Source: Opisthocomus hoazin (taxonomy: Eukaryota > Chordata > Aves > Opisthocomiformes > Opisthocomidae). From it: DNA of 64,000 nt. Where the stretch lies: the NCBI RefSeq assembly GCF_030867145.1, contig NC_134420.1:8731823-8795822 (forward strand), written 5' to 3'. This document shows, piece after piece, positions 26,191-40,264 of this stretch; the stretch's first letter is position 1, and every line of letters begins with the position of its first letter. A program made the position numbers and the translations under genes. Below the pieces are notes generated by a model. It had not been told where the DNA came from, ran no database searches, and saw nothing but the letters and a program-made list of their open reading frames with translations.

Positions 26191-28209
26191 GTATATCTCG
26201 GCTTCTTCTATAATTGATTTCAATGTATTTTGTTTTGAAGCTACTCCAGCAACATTAAAGTGTCAGAGGCTTCAATTTATGTACCACTCTGCCCAAACCT
26301 CTAGTCCAGTCACAGAAAGGAAGGCAGTCACAGCATGAGCTATTTTTTATTTTGCTTGAAAACACCCTGCAAATAAACGCTTTATGGTTATCAAATCCTC
26401 ACGTTAATTATGGATAAGGAAACTCTTTAGACAAGAAAAGCATGAGATATGCAGACAAACACAGTTCTCTTGAGGATGCTGAGTGTGCAATATGGTCACT
26501 GATCTGTCACTGCTGATTTACCTTTGGATCACCTTAATGTTTCTGTAGCAGCAGGAAATATATCTTCCGTGGGATGCTGTCAAGCTCAGATATGTTGGTA
26601 CCTTTCAAGTTTAATAACAACTTGGTTTCTCATTCATCTAAAAATACTGGAATCTGATTTGTGGCTTTCAAATAGCTGATGCAAATTTTTAAAAGGCTTC
26701 CAGAAATTACTGGGTTTGTTAAAAATTAGAGGTACTTGGCAATCATGACCACAAATCAAGGTTTAACTGAAGATTCCGTATAAGGTTTAGCCACAGGGAA
26801 TATTTCCGCACTCAAAAATGGAAGCATTTATGAGGGAAAAACATGCAACTTACTTGACAAGTATTCACTGAAGAATGAATACAAACCTGCCTTCAAATCT
26901 GTTTATTTCATTATAGAAGTCTCATTATTCAGATTTAATTTAGAACACCTTTTTGGTTAACTATTGAACTCTGGTAACACTTGTTTTGCTATGTAGTTGA
27001 TAACATACTAGAGTTTTAAGCAGTTACATTTCCCTTAACCGTGGCGTCACTGTAGAACTGGACACAACAAACATTTTTAGTCTCTTTTTTGTTTCAGAGT
27101 ATTAAGGGGAAATTTAATGAAACTACAGAAATTCAGTAAGGAGAACTGAATGCAACTGATGCTACCTTGCAAGCTGGGATTTCTTCCTTGCCATGCTGGG
27201 AGAAAGGGAAGAATTGTTTCATGCGCCTGGGGTGATTTTTGTGACTTTAAACAAGAGAGATACGTGCCATTCTGTAGGAACTACCACTGCTCATGTCGCG
27301 GGGAGGGAGAGAGAATTTGAGGGTTTCATTTATACTCAAAGTGCTACTCTAGTTCAACCACACCGGAAAATAGCATTATGGCAAAATTTATCTAGAGAAA
27401 AACAGTAGCTGAAATTTATAAGTGAGTGTTCTGGCTAAACAAGATCCGTTCAGCAGACCCGCAATTTACTTGCAGATAAGATGGAAAAATGAGGGAAAAG
27501 TAACAAACTTGTAACAGCCAGGTTTTGATTATTAATCCTAACTCACTGTGACTCCCTATTTACATATTTTTAAAATGAATTAGTGCGTTCAAATGCGTGA
27601 GAAATTTGCTTTTAAGTTTCACATACAGTTCTGAAAAGCTAGGTACCAGACTCCTTTACTCACTTAGTTGGAGAACTACTTTGGCTCTTGTGTTGTATTT
27701 GTTTTGACAGTTTTATTGCTTAATTTCTACTGAAGAGAAAGCAGCCTAAATGCATTAAAATAAAAATATTACAAGTGACATCAGTCTCTTGAAGTCACAG
27801 TCACAGATTAGATGACAAAGGTTCCTAGGACGTGGCCACAATTAATTTTGTTCCAAATGAATTTAATTTCAAAACAATGTCACTGAAATTTCTTTTAGAG
27901 GCACTTAAGTCTGTTGAAAAAAAATGATAACATGTAACAGTTTTCAAAGCATCTGTTGCTTTTATAGAATGGAAAATGTGTTTCTAATAAAGTCAAAGAA
28001 AAATCTTTGATTATCAGGCATACTGTTGTGTTTATTCTAGGGTGAACTGCAAATATATTACATTACTGTTTCTAATTGTTTTAGAGATCAATTCTGTAGT
28101 GTTTTGAAGTAAGATTGTATAGCACATGAACTGTATAAAGCTACTACTGATATGCCACAATGATGGAATAAATAATTTCTAATTAAAAAAGAAAATAGTA
28201 GCCACATAC

Positions 28210-28296
28210 CTGTTCTAGGAAAACACCTGGCTGTTGCATTTCTCTGGAGGAGAAACAATAGCATCTGTGGCAGCTGGATCTTGCTGCTTTTGGATG
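28210..28296 (-). CDS. candidate coding exon 7 of model
   Basis: An 87-base block on the minus strand runs from the acceptor TTGTTATTCCAG to the donor AACAG|GTATGTG, both strong. In the model phase (two bases, 28 codons, one base) it reads SKSSKIQLPQMLLFLLQRN and continues to the donor. All three frames are almost fully open, so this exon does not fix the phase. The LPQMLLFLLQRNA segment, after TEGMTVLDIA from exon 6, loosely resembles an ankyrin repeat (G-x-T-x-L-x-x-A then a leucine-rich helix and N-A). I would not call a domain on this. The length is a multiple of three. Confidence 0.42.
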
Positions 28297-30841
28297 CTGG
28301 AATAACAATTAAAATTTGTACATTTTTAAATAGAAATGTATTGAGAGTTGCATTTATTATATGCAGTTAGTTTGTATTCTGTCCAATAACTTGCAGAATT
28401 ATATAAATAAAAATATAGCAAGATGAACGGACAAAACATCAAGAATAAATATCAACATAAACTATCTGGCCTCAGCCTACAGATTGCAGACTAAAAACTG
28501 CTATAGAATTTAAAGGAAATTAATGAGAATTTCAGCCTGGCAGTGTGTCTCCTATGGATTATTTTGATATTAAACAATTTTGTATTTTCTGACAGCTGCA
28601 TTCAAACAGCAAGAAGCTGATACATAGGGAGAAATAAATCATAGCAGAAAAGAATATTACAAAAATAGATCAAACTGGCTTTTGGAATTTTGAGATTGCT
28701 ATATTCTCACACGCAAGGTTCTTGAAAAGCAAAGGAGATATGGCTCTTTTTCCCACATAAGTAGTGCCAGTTTAGGAGGGAAGGCATTCAGTGTTGCTTG
28801 GTCCTGCCCTAACAACTCAGTGGAGCGTCTCTTTCTTTCCTAAGTGATTGCTCATGCCGTTACCAAAGACTAATCATCTCTGCAGAACAGCTACAACAGA
28901 CGGACCACAGGAGATCTGTCTAGCAAATAAGATGACTTGCTGTTCAAATATTTTAGGCTACATGAAATCACTTTCAGAAATGAGTAGTTTGCCACATGTT
29001 TTGTTCTAATTTTGCACATTTTTCCAAAACCTTGGGGATCTCCAACTGCACAGAGCTCCGGTGGAATCCTAAAAAAGCCAGGATTATTGCTATTGCTCCT
29101 TCATCACCTCTTGAAAGAGGATCATCATTTCATCCCTTGCAGAAGTGGAAGGGATAATCAGGTTTTAGAATTCAAGCATTATTGGGATATTAGGTAGATT
29201 TAAGTTAGCATAAGGGGGACTGTAATATTATAAGCTATAGAGGCTGAAAAACCAAGGAGATCTAAAACTGTAAGCCTCCAGTTGAAGTATGAAGCAGTAC
29301 AACCAGAAAAATGCTGATGTCTGTAATGCATCAGGAATGCAAATGAATTCATTGTAACAAAATGATAATTGAGAACTATCACTGATAATTTAGGATGAGT
29401 GAAAATTTAAAAATTGGGTCTGAGTACAATGTGGAGCTCTGAAGTTTTTGACCGCAGTAAAGGTCAGTCTACTTTCTTAACTGTTTGTAAGTATAGCTGC
29501 TGCATTTCCTAGCATGAGTTCTTTCAATTGCATATGCAATCAGAGGCTACCTTGTAAGGCACCTCATAAAAATTACCTTTCCATCTATGCGTGTCTTTTT
29601 ATATTAATGACTGTTCCAAGTTTTCCTATGTCAAAGTAATTTGAAAGAGCAAACGTGCTATAATATAAAATTCATGTTTAAAGCAATCTAGTTGATTGGT
29701 TCCCATTTTACTTATACTATCTAAAATATTGTAAAGGACAAGCGAAAAGGCATTCAGAAAAGTACATGCTACAACTAAAAAGTTTGGTTACTGGTGGAAC
29801 ATTATCTTTTGGTCATCTTATTAAATCAAAAATGTTTAGTAGCTGAACACCAAGCAGTTTATTTTCCCCTAAAGTAAAACCTCATGGTAGAATTTGGATT
29901 AAAAATGGCCTAAAGAAAGGACTTAATCTGGTTAGGAGATGACAGCTCCATCCCATATCAATTTACAGAAGTCAGAAGTGGTTAGCTACATCAGTTTTCC
30001 TTGGTTATTATGTTCAATCTTGAATAAATGAGGGGGAAATTCTGTCTCTGCCCCTCACATGCAGTCATTTAATTCACTATTCTTTTCTGGTAAATCTCAT
30101 TCATAGTGCTCCTTTGAAATATGAGTGGTGATGCCAATTACCACAGGCATATCAGTTGAATGGAATGTATTTCAATTTATTGGAGAAGAAGACATCAATG
30201 AATTCTCTTGCAATTTCTGTATCCCTTACTATTTAATTCCTATACTGTTTATTTTTTATTTCAGAGGATGAGCACGCATCCTTTGCTCCCACTCAGTTTC
30301 TAATTATTTGTCCATTAAGTCAAATTACAATATAATTCAAGAATATCCAAATTGATGAATGATGGTATTGCCTTTCAAAAGCTAAAGAATCATAGAGTGA
30401 ACAGCTTCCTTCATCTGTAATCTTTGTCTTATCAGATGTTCAAGCCAGTTGAAGGCAACATAAATTTAGGAGTTCAGAAACCAGAAGCCAAACTAATAAA
30501 TTGCTTGCAATAAGGATATTCTATCATGCATATGTCAATAATTCCAGAAACAAGCACTAAAGGAAAACAGAAAGATCAAATTCAAATTAGGGAGTTCATT
30601 GGCTTAAACCAAATTGTCATTTAAAACTGAGTTTATTAAAAAATAGAGTTTTATACAAAAGTGGATTGGTCTTACTAATATATTACATTTAGATGAAGTC
30701 CTGGCTACAAACGGGTTTGGATTTTACCCGCAGTTGTACGGTTAAGGTATGGTCCATTCTTTCTCAATAACAGGCATTGGCCATCTGGCAAGACTTGGCA
30801 ACTTGTTTGATTTTTGTAGAAGGGTACATCTGATTAATTAC

Positions 30842-30865
30842 CTTCTCCGCTTGTGAAAGGTTTTC
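30842..30865 (-). CDS. possible 24-base micro-exon
   Basis: A textbook acceptor (CTGTGTGTTTCTTCAG) is followed after 24 bases by GAAG|GTAATT. The length is a multiple of three. It is open in the model phase (KPFTSGE) and also in frame zero, where ENLSQAEK would continue through the donor for 33 codons to a TGA. It could therefore be an optional micro-exon between exons 6 and 7, the start of an alternative terminal exon, or chance. Confidence 0.22.
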
Positions 30866-32078
30866 CTGAAGAAACACACAGAACCATGCCGCTCTATTTC
30901 ATCCCACGGCTGGTGCAGCTCACCGGCTGCTGTGCAAAGAGCTGCAGCAGGCTGTTGCACATTTAGCTGGAAGGTGCAGTTATCTAGCAGATAAAATAAA
31001 GAAAAGATGAAGTTAATTATTACGTGTGCTGGTGTAGAGACTTAAAATAGAGTCTTTACTTAAAGTCTGCAAGTATCTTAAATTGAAATAAAAATACTGG
31101 TATATAATGATAGAACACACTCCAGTAAAAGAAATACTGGAATACCACCCTGCCGGGGCCCACACTTAAAAGTTTTACACAAACCTTTGATAGTTGCAAC
31201 ACAGGATTAGTAGAAATCATTGAGGATATTCTAGTACAGTTACCACTGTAGACAGAGACATCTAACTTTAAGTTAGTAAATATTTTTCAAATCACATATT
31301 AATGTGAATTCTTTTATAGTAGTTTAGACTTTTGGCCTAGCTCATTATTTGACAAATTTCAGGAATAGTACATTGCAATCTTGCGACATCACATATTACT
31401 CCCCACAGTTAATGAAACCGATATTCAAGAAAGGGATAATTCACAGTATTCTTGTGAATCGCAACTCTGAGTAGTATGTCTATGTGGCAAAAAAATCAGG
31501 GAATGAAATTATCACAAATTTCTCCCAGGATTTTAGGTTTGTTAAATAAATAAAACAATCCATTTTAAATACTTCAGTAGTACCTAAAAAAATACCAGGG
31601 CACATATGCCTAGCCGACAGCATCTTCCTGAGTGATACTTAATTCAGTTGATACAGGAGTTGATTACGGCCAACAGATGGTCCAAATATTGCTTACCTAT
31701 AATTAGGATATTTTATTTTTCATTTGTATTTCATGGCTAGATCTTTACACATCTTATACTGGAGAAAACAGTTATTCCTGCCATAATACCTAATTTAAAA
31801 AATGGTGCTTTTTCTGTCTCTTCTGTATTCAGAATAGAAATACGTATTTTACACAGTTTATGTTGTACAACATATGCTTAGATCATCTCTCCAGTCTGAT
31901 CTTGAAGCATTACTTGTTATCTTCAGTTGGGCCTTATTTCATGATGTCAACACCATCAACAAACTACATAACACATCACCAAGCTACATAGTATTAAGGT
32001 TATTAGCACCAGTTGTTGTTTCATTTTTTATAAGCCATGTAATTTCCACACAGTTTTGATGAAAATGTTTCCAAAGGC

Positions 32079-32100
32079 AAAAAAAAAAAAAAAAAAAAAA
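32079..32100. repeat. A22 homopolymer
   Basis: Twenty-two consecutive A. I see no retroposed body or target-site duplication beside it, so it is a plain homopolymer. Confidence 0.95.
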
Positions 32101-32274
32101 TTCTCTCCAGTTCTACTACATATATCATAGCTTTAGATCTGATCACATATCCTCTGCGTGACCAGGTGCTAAAATATTGACTGCTTATCCATATGGATGA
32201 AAATTGCTTTTTAAATTCTGAATGCCTCTAAAGGAAACAGTACCTCACTCTTTGCTCTTTTCATGTTTTGACAG

Positions 32275-32330
32275 TTATGCTAAGGAGTTATTAGCACTGA
32301 AACCATCAGGCCTGTTTTACTGTCTTGTAG
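32275..32330 (+). other. plus-strand exon-like block
   Basis: An excellent acceptor (CTTTTCATGTTTTGACAG) is followed by 56 bases open in one frame (YAKELLALKPSGLFYCLV) and a TAG|GTAATT donor. It lies antisense in the long intron of the minus-strand model. I found no phase-compatible partner exon on the plus strand. It may be chance or part of an antisense transcript. Confidence 0.2.
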
Positions 32331-35300
32331 GTAATTATTCATGCACATGTCCATATGACTGTTTTTTAATCTCTCTAAAGGTCATAGTTCCTCACTTCTA
32401 ATCAATCAAAATATATTTATGACTAAATTGCATGTATATAAGAGTATTTGTTAAGGCCTTCACAGGTAACGTAAGGTAGCATCTGTTGAATTGATCTGAT
32501 CAGTATCTCACTGCGGTCTTTAAAAATCAGTCTTTGAATAACACAAAAAAGATTTTTTATTGTAAGAAGATTCACACAAAGTGTATTGAAATACCTCTGT
32601 ATACTGTGTATTTGCAATGAGTTTCATTGGTTCCTGAGTTTTTCACTCCGTCCTCCACAGGCTTTCACCACCACAGGCTGGATAGGGCTCCTTGTGTGAG
32701 TGAATGGGGTTGGTTTAAAGGCTGTTGTTATTCATTTCCCTACAATGGAAATATTATCTCTCAGGTTACTGAGCCTGAAATACCAAAAAAGTGATTTGTA
32801 AGGCAAAACTAAAAAGTATTCAGACATATAAAGCTCTAGTAAATGCATAGACATCATTCTCTTTAGACCAAGTAAAAGGAACAAATAATCTATTCATCAG
32901 ATTTATATCTGAATTAGTCCCAGGGTTCATATGTACAAAACTTTTGTTTAGATATTAAAGCAAAAACCACCTATATAATTTTCTTTCCAGTTTGTGTTTA
33001 ACTTCTGTCTTGTTCATCAACAACAAGCCTTTTCCCACTATTCAAAGAAATATTTTTGGATAAAAGATTGCTTGAAAATAACCCCAATTACTTTTTTTAT
33101 GTTGCTTGTGCTTTCTATCTAATATTATTCTAGGAGAGCGCCTATTACATGACAACCAACAACTGCTTTTAACTCTATTTTTTAAACTGCTGGGGTTTTC
33201 CACACTGAGGTTTCTCTACTATACTTCAATATTGAAGTGCTTGACAGTTGCCTTGAATTACCTGATGTATTTACAAAGATTACAGTGAATTCTATTCTTC
33301 TGGTTTTACCAAGCCCAAGCATTATGCCTCATTTGTTAAAATGTGTAATTTAACTTGCTTTCTAATAGTTCGTTTCCTCAACATAGACAATTCTATTCTT
33401 CCAACGCCTCTTAAAGGATCCCTTTTGCCAAAAATCCGTACAGGGGGAGCTCCATATGGCACAAAGGCTTCTCTAGTTCAGAAAATATATGTGCCCAAAC
33501 ACTGAACTATATGAACAATTTTGGACTGCAAAAATGTTCATACCTCATAATACCTTATGACAAAAATTTCTAAATATGTAAATAATAGCACATCACAGAA
33601 TGCTTAATAATATCACCCTTGTAGCTTTCTTCTTTTGAGTTTTGTGGCATCTGGAGCAGTCAAAAATGTACTCTTTTCCAGATAAATATATTTGCCTTTT
33701 TTTTCAAATGTGTCATAAAAGAGAGGTAGTATTTCTAGTATTTCTTATAATGATCACATTTATAGATTCATATGGATTTATAGTAACTAGTTAGTATAAC
33801 CAGAGCTGTTATGTAAAATATCTTTTAAAAAGATTAAGTGTGATAAATTATGGAGATTCAACTACAGACAAACAATTGAAAGTGAGTGTCCTTTGAAAGT
33901 GAAGAAAAAAAAGTCTGCATTTATTTCAAATGCGTTTTTAATGTTTATTTTTCCAGTATTACACACTTCTGTAAGGCAGTAAAGATGGTATTATGCCAGC
34001 TTATTAAAATGTACCCACCGCTTAAAGCTCTTAGTCTTACAAATGAAAACTATCAGAAAATCAGCCTCATTACCTGCAGAAATAAGGCTTATGCAAGAGC
34101 AAGAAGTCTGTCTGTTTTTCTGTCTGTTGGTCCTTCCCATAACATCTTTCAGATCTGATGGCTAATTTCAATCCAACCTGATAGACAAATAAAGGACTTG
34201 GGTATATTACCTTCCTAAATATTACATAAAAATGGACATAAAGTAGCTGAGATAGACCCAGGATTTCCCCTGGGGAAAGGCAATCATTACTCCTTGCTTT
34301 TCCGCTCCCAGAGGGAGCTGCATAACGCGGGCCAGCCATTCAATCCAAGGGCAGCTCTGACCCCATCATGTTTTTCTCTACTGTACAGAGGAGGAAGGAT
34401 GCACCGCAAATACATACCATTCGGCCAAAAAGAAGTTCTCCGCAGGAAACTCAGACTTCTGTTATCTTTCTGAGGGCGTACACAAACAAAGAATCAGCTA
34501 CGATGTTTAAACTGCCTGGAGTCATTAAGGATAATGGTGATTTTATTTCCACTCTTTTCGTTCTTGCTTTTCTTGTATTTTCAGAGAAGCCATGACAAAG
34601 TCTATAACATATTAGAATAAAGAACTTATTCTGGTCTTACTACTTAAAACTACCTACATTATTTCACCCATTTGTTCCAGCTTTTCACAGCATCAATATA
34701 TTGGATGTTAATCAATCGCAATTTAAAAAAAAGGTTGAGTTATAACAGTTACATCACAGAAGAAAATAATAATAAATAAAAATACTACAGGTGTAGGTGG
34801 TAACAGTGTGGAATGGTCCATGATGAAAAAACAGTAAGGTGCAGAAAATGTCCCTCCCCTCTCTCTCACTCTCTGGATGTTTATTAAGTCTTTGTATAAA
34901 AAATAAGCTGTATATCTGCAAGCAAATGTCACCAAGTCTGAACCATTATGGTTGGAAGATAAAGGAGGTGCACCATTGCAGTCTTATAGGATTAGAGAAG
35001 AAAATCTAGGTAATTGTGAGATTTTTACCGAAACACATTTAAACTAAACTAAAATTACAGAAAAGCAAATTTTTGTACACAGTATAGTGAAAGTCTCATT
35101 TTCTCTCTAGTGTTTTATAATGGTTTGGTTAATATAGGAAGGAAAAAATTACTATAATTCTTTGTAGAAAAAAAAGATTTTTTTTTTAAGATCAGAGATA
35201 GAATATAAGACTGCCCTTTGATATATGCCTTCAGTAATGTTTTCTGAAACGACTGAGGGGCCTTGAGAAAGGATTTTGTTTAGGTCATGAATCTTAGTTT

Positions 35301-37638
35301 TTTAGATGAAGATGGTCTTTGACGAATCAGAAATTACTACGTGAAAGACTAGGAAATACTGGAAACTAGTAAACCTGCCTAGGAAACTGCTGAAGAACAG
35401 ACAACCATGGGAATCTTTAACAAAGGAAAATACAGTTATCTTTTCTTTCATACTCGCCTTAAAATATTTAGCCATTTTTTATTCCTATCTGTCTGGAGGG
35501 CTTAAGGATGGTGGGTTTCTCTAATACACATGAACCTGAACCATTGCTAAGTATCTTGTAAAAAGAACCTATGTATTTACCTCCACAAAATCACTTTATT
35601 GTGCTTCCATTTTGGTTATTCTTGTTGTGCTATATTTGGCACAAAGGCAAGCAGAGCAAGAAAATGAAAACTGAAAACATCAGTATTACGTATGCTATTC
35701 TGCCATGAAGTCACAGCTTGCTAATGACCCCCTGCCTGCAGTCAAGCATGTGCCATTCCTCTTCATTTAACTCATGTAAAAGCGAACGTTTTAGCAATGC
35801 CTTTCTGAATTCTGAGTAAAGGATCAGTGAAGTAATTTGGGAATAGGTCTGTTCTGACACAACATTGTGGATTTGGTTAGGGGAAGACGGTATGGAACAA
35901 TACCATGCCTACGAACTATATAGTGCATTTCCTGCCATGTGTTTGTGTTCCATATAGGCTATTTGTGTCTGTCATACAGTATAAGAAAACTATTATTAGT
36001 AGCCAAATCCTTTAATTTCTCTGTTCTTCAGGTTTTGAAGAGCCCATGGATTTCAGTGGGCTTGAATTTCACTTCTGATGTACACAGCCACCTTATTTCA
36101 AACACAAAACTGGCATTTTGTGCATTAATAGTAATAACAAGCTACTAATACTAATATTTTACCATTCTCTTTAATAGATAAAAGATGGAAAGATAATGTG
36201 CAGTAACTCCCAACTAATTTTTTTTAACAGAATATTTGATACTCTAATGCCTGGTAAACATTGCTTTAAAACCTTGGCTTTAACAGCAGGGAAGTTAAAA
36301 GACTCAGGTTTATTCATCTACTACTTCTCAGTGACAGCAATGGTTATTTATAGTATGAAGATGGCAGCTTTTAAATCTGTAAATTTTTTTTTGGCATTAT
36401 AATTCAGGGTTATATTATGGCTAAAACTGTATGACACAGAATGATATGTCCAAGCACCAAAAGCACCAAATATTGTAGTATTTCACACTTTCCTATGTTA
36501 ATGAAACTTTACAAAATTAATGCCACAACACCAGATTAAAAGGTATAATTTCTCTGTAGTTTGACTAGAGCTAGCTTTTTGATACTCAGTTCTGAAAGAC
36601 AATGTTTGTACTTTAACAATTTATATAGTGATACTGTTATACAAACAATGAAATAGAGAATTTAAAACAAATGAGATAGATCAGGAATTAATTGTCCAAA
36701 GTCTGCTTTTTCTTTCCTTATGCTTAGCACAAATTAAAATAAAAAATGTTTAACTATACAAAATAGTAGACCCAAACAGGTAACCACCATGATCATCCAA
36801 ATTCGCATTACGTACAGTCAGAAGAAAAATGTTGGGTCGTCTGTTCAGCACACAAATTTCAGGTTTTGGTCAATTCTGGAATTTGTATTCTTAAACCATA
36901 GCTTACATAGCTCTGGTAGAGCTTCTTTAAGAGAAAATCCTATAGAAGTCAGCATGTCCTCATCTTAAACTTCTATTCTTTGTGCTATAGCAAGGTATAC
37001 AAAGAACAGAGCCTTTCAAGTAACCAAGTTACACATTTTTAACACTAACATAATGAATTTCATCTGAAATTTTAAAGAACATCAATACGGAAATTTGTGT
37101 CTAATTGAGCAATTCATTTTAAAATTATCTAAAAATCAAAATTTAACAATACACAATATTAAGGAGTCTCAAGAGTTCTTTTAGGAATTCACAAAATTTG
37201 CAGTTGAAACAAAAGCAAAAAATTTTTGACTGGTAACAAAAGGGTGGAATAATATGCTGCACACTTGTTTTTATTGTCAGTAGGATCTGTCTCCTATTAA
37301 TACACAGAATCACACTTCAAAACATTCAAACACGCAGGATGTCAAATTCACAATTTGAAAATTGCACTGCCGTTTTTATCTGAAGTAGTACCGAATGGGG
37401 TTTGCATTCATTTTATATAGTACTTCAATGCCAGACAATCTTCTGAATATTCTAAAAATATTTTTTTCCAGTTTTTAAAGTTATTCCTCATTTTGTTTGG
37501 CTTCCCCTTTCTAGATTTCCCTCTTTTGTGTATTTATTTTTGATACAGTGAGTCACAATTTTTTCCAACATCATAGCTTTGTGAAAGAGATATATCTGTT
37601 TTATCTTCTTTCCCATCTGCTAATTCTCTAAGCAGCAT

Positions 37639-37669
37639 GCTAGCGTTTATACCACTCATTAACGCTAGC
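37639..37669. repeat. 9-base perfect inverted repeat
   Basis: GCTAGCGTT and AACGCTAGC are separated by 13 bases and could form a short hairpin. Each arm holds a CpG, which is rare in this AT-rich neighbourhood. Function unknown. Confidence 0.6.
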
Positions 37670-37979
37670 TGAAGTGTATACATTCTTAGCCCATCGATAC
37701 AGTTTTGCTAGCAAAAGCATTAAAAAGAAATTACATTGACAGTTTTTGAAGAAAGGATGATATGTCTGGAATCCCTACTGTTACTAGTTATATCTACAGA
37801 GTGCTAACTACCATGCAATCATCCTTTTATCATCACCTTTCATTGAACTTTATCATTTTTATGAGAAAGGTAAATGGTGTTGATTCTCTGAGGGTGAGAA
37901 TACAGCTGCAGCAAGGTAAAGACTGCCTAAAGATGGACAAAGTAGGAATGAATATTGGTTAAGAACTGGAAGAAGGTAT

Positions 37980-38035
37980 GAGGAAAACTGAAAAAAAAAA
38001 TATCTATGAGGAAATCTGAAAAAAAAAATATCAAT
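37980..38035. repeat. 28-base tandem duplication
   Basis: Two adjacent 28-base units (37980-38007 and 38008-38035) share GAGGAAA, CTG, an A10 tract and TATC, with two differences. A third unit starts (GAGG) and breaks off. This is a local slippage duplication. Confidence 0.8.
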
Positions 38036-40167
38036 GAGGTAGGCATGGATCTAATCACTACGAAGTATAAATTGCTTGGTGGGCTAATAAATAACTTTTG
38101 CTGGGGATTTTTAGAGTTACAGGAGGAATTCAGGTGTGCAGCTGTCACTGCACTTCAGCAGAAATCACGGGCAATGTCAAGATCTTTCTTTTGGTACATA
38201 AAAAGGGGGTTGAAGATGGAAGGTGCTGAAAACCAAGGAACTCACTCATAAACCAAGGAAGTGACATGTTTTTCATTGGGTACTTCACTTTGTAGGTCCT
38301 TGATTTAATTCAGTTTGTATCTTTTAGAGTGATTTTTTTTTCCTAAGTCCCTACAGTTAGGCTTCAGTATGTGCAGGGAAGTAACTTCCCTGTCAGCTTT
38401 TTTCAGTCCTGAGACAATATATAATCTCCAGGTCAAACCCAGCAGGTCCTAGTTCTGTGCATCTGAGTGTGCTTTTCCATGAATGGACAGCAGACCTGAG
38501 CACAAGAGAAATCAGTCATGCTACTTCTATTCAAAAACAGGGTAGGTGATTTGCACCCTCTATTTTTACATTGTAGCTTAGCTGTTAAAACAGTCATGGG
38601 GGGCCTGATGTGGGTTGTCCCACTCTCAGGAGCCTCTTATAATACAAACTACAGCACAGTTGGTCAGAAATCTCATCACTCTCTGTGAAAACAGGTCATT
38701 ACGCATTGAAAACTAATGAGGGCAGGGAGACAAAACCAAACGAGGACTATTCTGCATAGCAGTTATGTATTTAGCAAAGATGGAAAAAATTCATTTCTGG
38801 TCTCTGTTTTCCGATACTTGTCTATCTATGTTGCCTTAAGCGTAATTAAATAATTAATTGGCATAGTGTATAAAGCAGGGAGCAAGTTGTTGACTTTTGA
38901 GGTACCTATTTGTGGTACCTAATTCCTGTCATTGTTTGTATGACTTCAGTTTTAAAACTTTCAATCAGTTTGTTGTGGACAACAAAGAATTTTTATATAT
39001 GGCATTCTCCCTTTTGGTATACAGTAGTAGATGCTCTGGATCTTGTGTTGGAAGCGAAGTTCTATTTATGCCTTTGTAATTCGCATTGATATAACTAGCA
39101 TGTGTGTAGAGGCATACATATTTTACAAGTTTAACGCATGATATATTTCAATTATTAGAGATAAATCCAAATACAGTGCAGGAACTAAACCGAATAATGT
39201 TTTGGGATGGTTGTAAATTCTGAAGTGACCTGAATTTACATGACTGACATTCATCTAATAGTTAATGATATTTAAAAATACAATTGTGAATTTATCATGA
39301 AATTCCATTACATTTTTAATGTTTGTTAAATCTTTGAACTAATCTCAAATCTTTATTTCTTTTTTCTTACTCTCTCAATTGACTAGTACATAAAACGGAT
39401 TCACAATCCAAATGGTGGGTTTTTTCTTCTAATTATTTAAAATGTGTTAAGAACAATCAATCTTTACATACTCACAGATGTATCAAGTAAGCAATAAAAA
39501 TGATTAACAGTAATATCATAAAAATATTTCAGAAGCCTACACTGAAATATATGTCATCTTGCATGCAATACCAATCAATTAATAATTTTTCAGTATTCTG
39601 ATATTTATTTAATATAACCTTTACACCAAGTCTGATTTTCAATAGCATTTAATTAACCTGTGCAACGACTGCAGTTGTGTACATAAATTAAAAATTTGTA
39701 AAAGTAATGGTCACTTAGGCAGCAACTACTATAATTTGTACATACAGTGACATTAATTATGCTCTCAAACTAGGCACATCATTGCTCTGGAGGGTGTAGA
39801 ATTCTGGCCATATAGGTGTATTCTCTTCAACTTTTCACATACATGTCAAAGTAATAGCTATACATAGTGCAATTCATTCTTAGTCCAAAGGAGCTATTTT
39901 TCAAGGTAACATTAACATAAAAATAGCCCATTAAAATACAAATATAAACAGAATTGTTTATTCAATGTTAATATTTTTTTCTAATAGTGTTATTTTTTTC
40001 TGTAAGAAAGTGGAAATTGAGGTAAAGGATTTCTAAAGGGAGTTCTAAGCATTTCTTCGGAAAGGGTCTTCTTTTAGCTCCATAACAAAATGCTGTATGA
40101 AAAACAATCTACATGCAATTTCACCAAAAAAAAAGTTAACTGAGACTTTTTAAGATTGTCTTTTTAC

Positions 40168-40264
40168 CTGCAATGTCCAGTACAGTCATTCCTTCAGTAG
40201 TGTTGCAGATTTTAGCTCCACCTTCACACTCCTTTCCTGAATGTTTCTGTCGCTCATTCACAGC
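40168..40264 (-). CDS. candidate coding exon 6 of model
   Basis: A 97-base block on the minus strand starts after GTGTCACAG, with CTTCTCTTCAACC upstream as the pyrimidine tract, and ends at GCAG|GTAAAA. With phase zero from exon 5 it reads AVNERQKHSGKECEGGAKIC then NTTEGMTVLDIA, 32 codons plus one base. The other two frames are closed, so the phase is fixed here. TEGMTVLDIA recalls the first helix of an ankyrin repeat. Upstream, at 40475-40254, another frame is open for 74 codons. The block could therefore be part of a larger exon with a one-base frame change, or of a shifted alternative. Confidence 0.4.

Larger units (their letters stand above)
28297..40167. other. long AT-rich intron in the model
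   Basis: About 11.9 kb between model exons 7 and 6. It holds a 24-base micro-exon candidate at 30842, a plus-strand exon-like block at 32275, an A22 run at 32079, a 28-base tandem duplication at 37980 and an inverted repeat at 37639. Otherwise I see only AT-rich unique sequence, with no mobile element. Confidence 0.45.
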
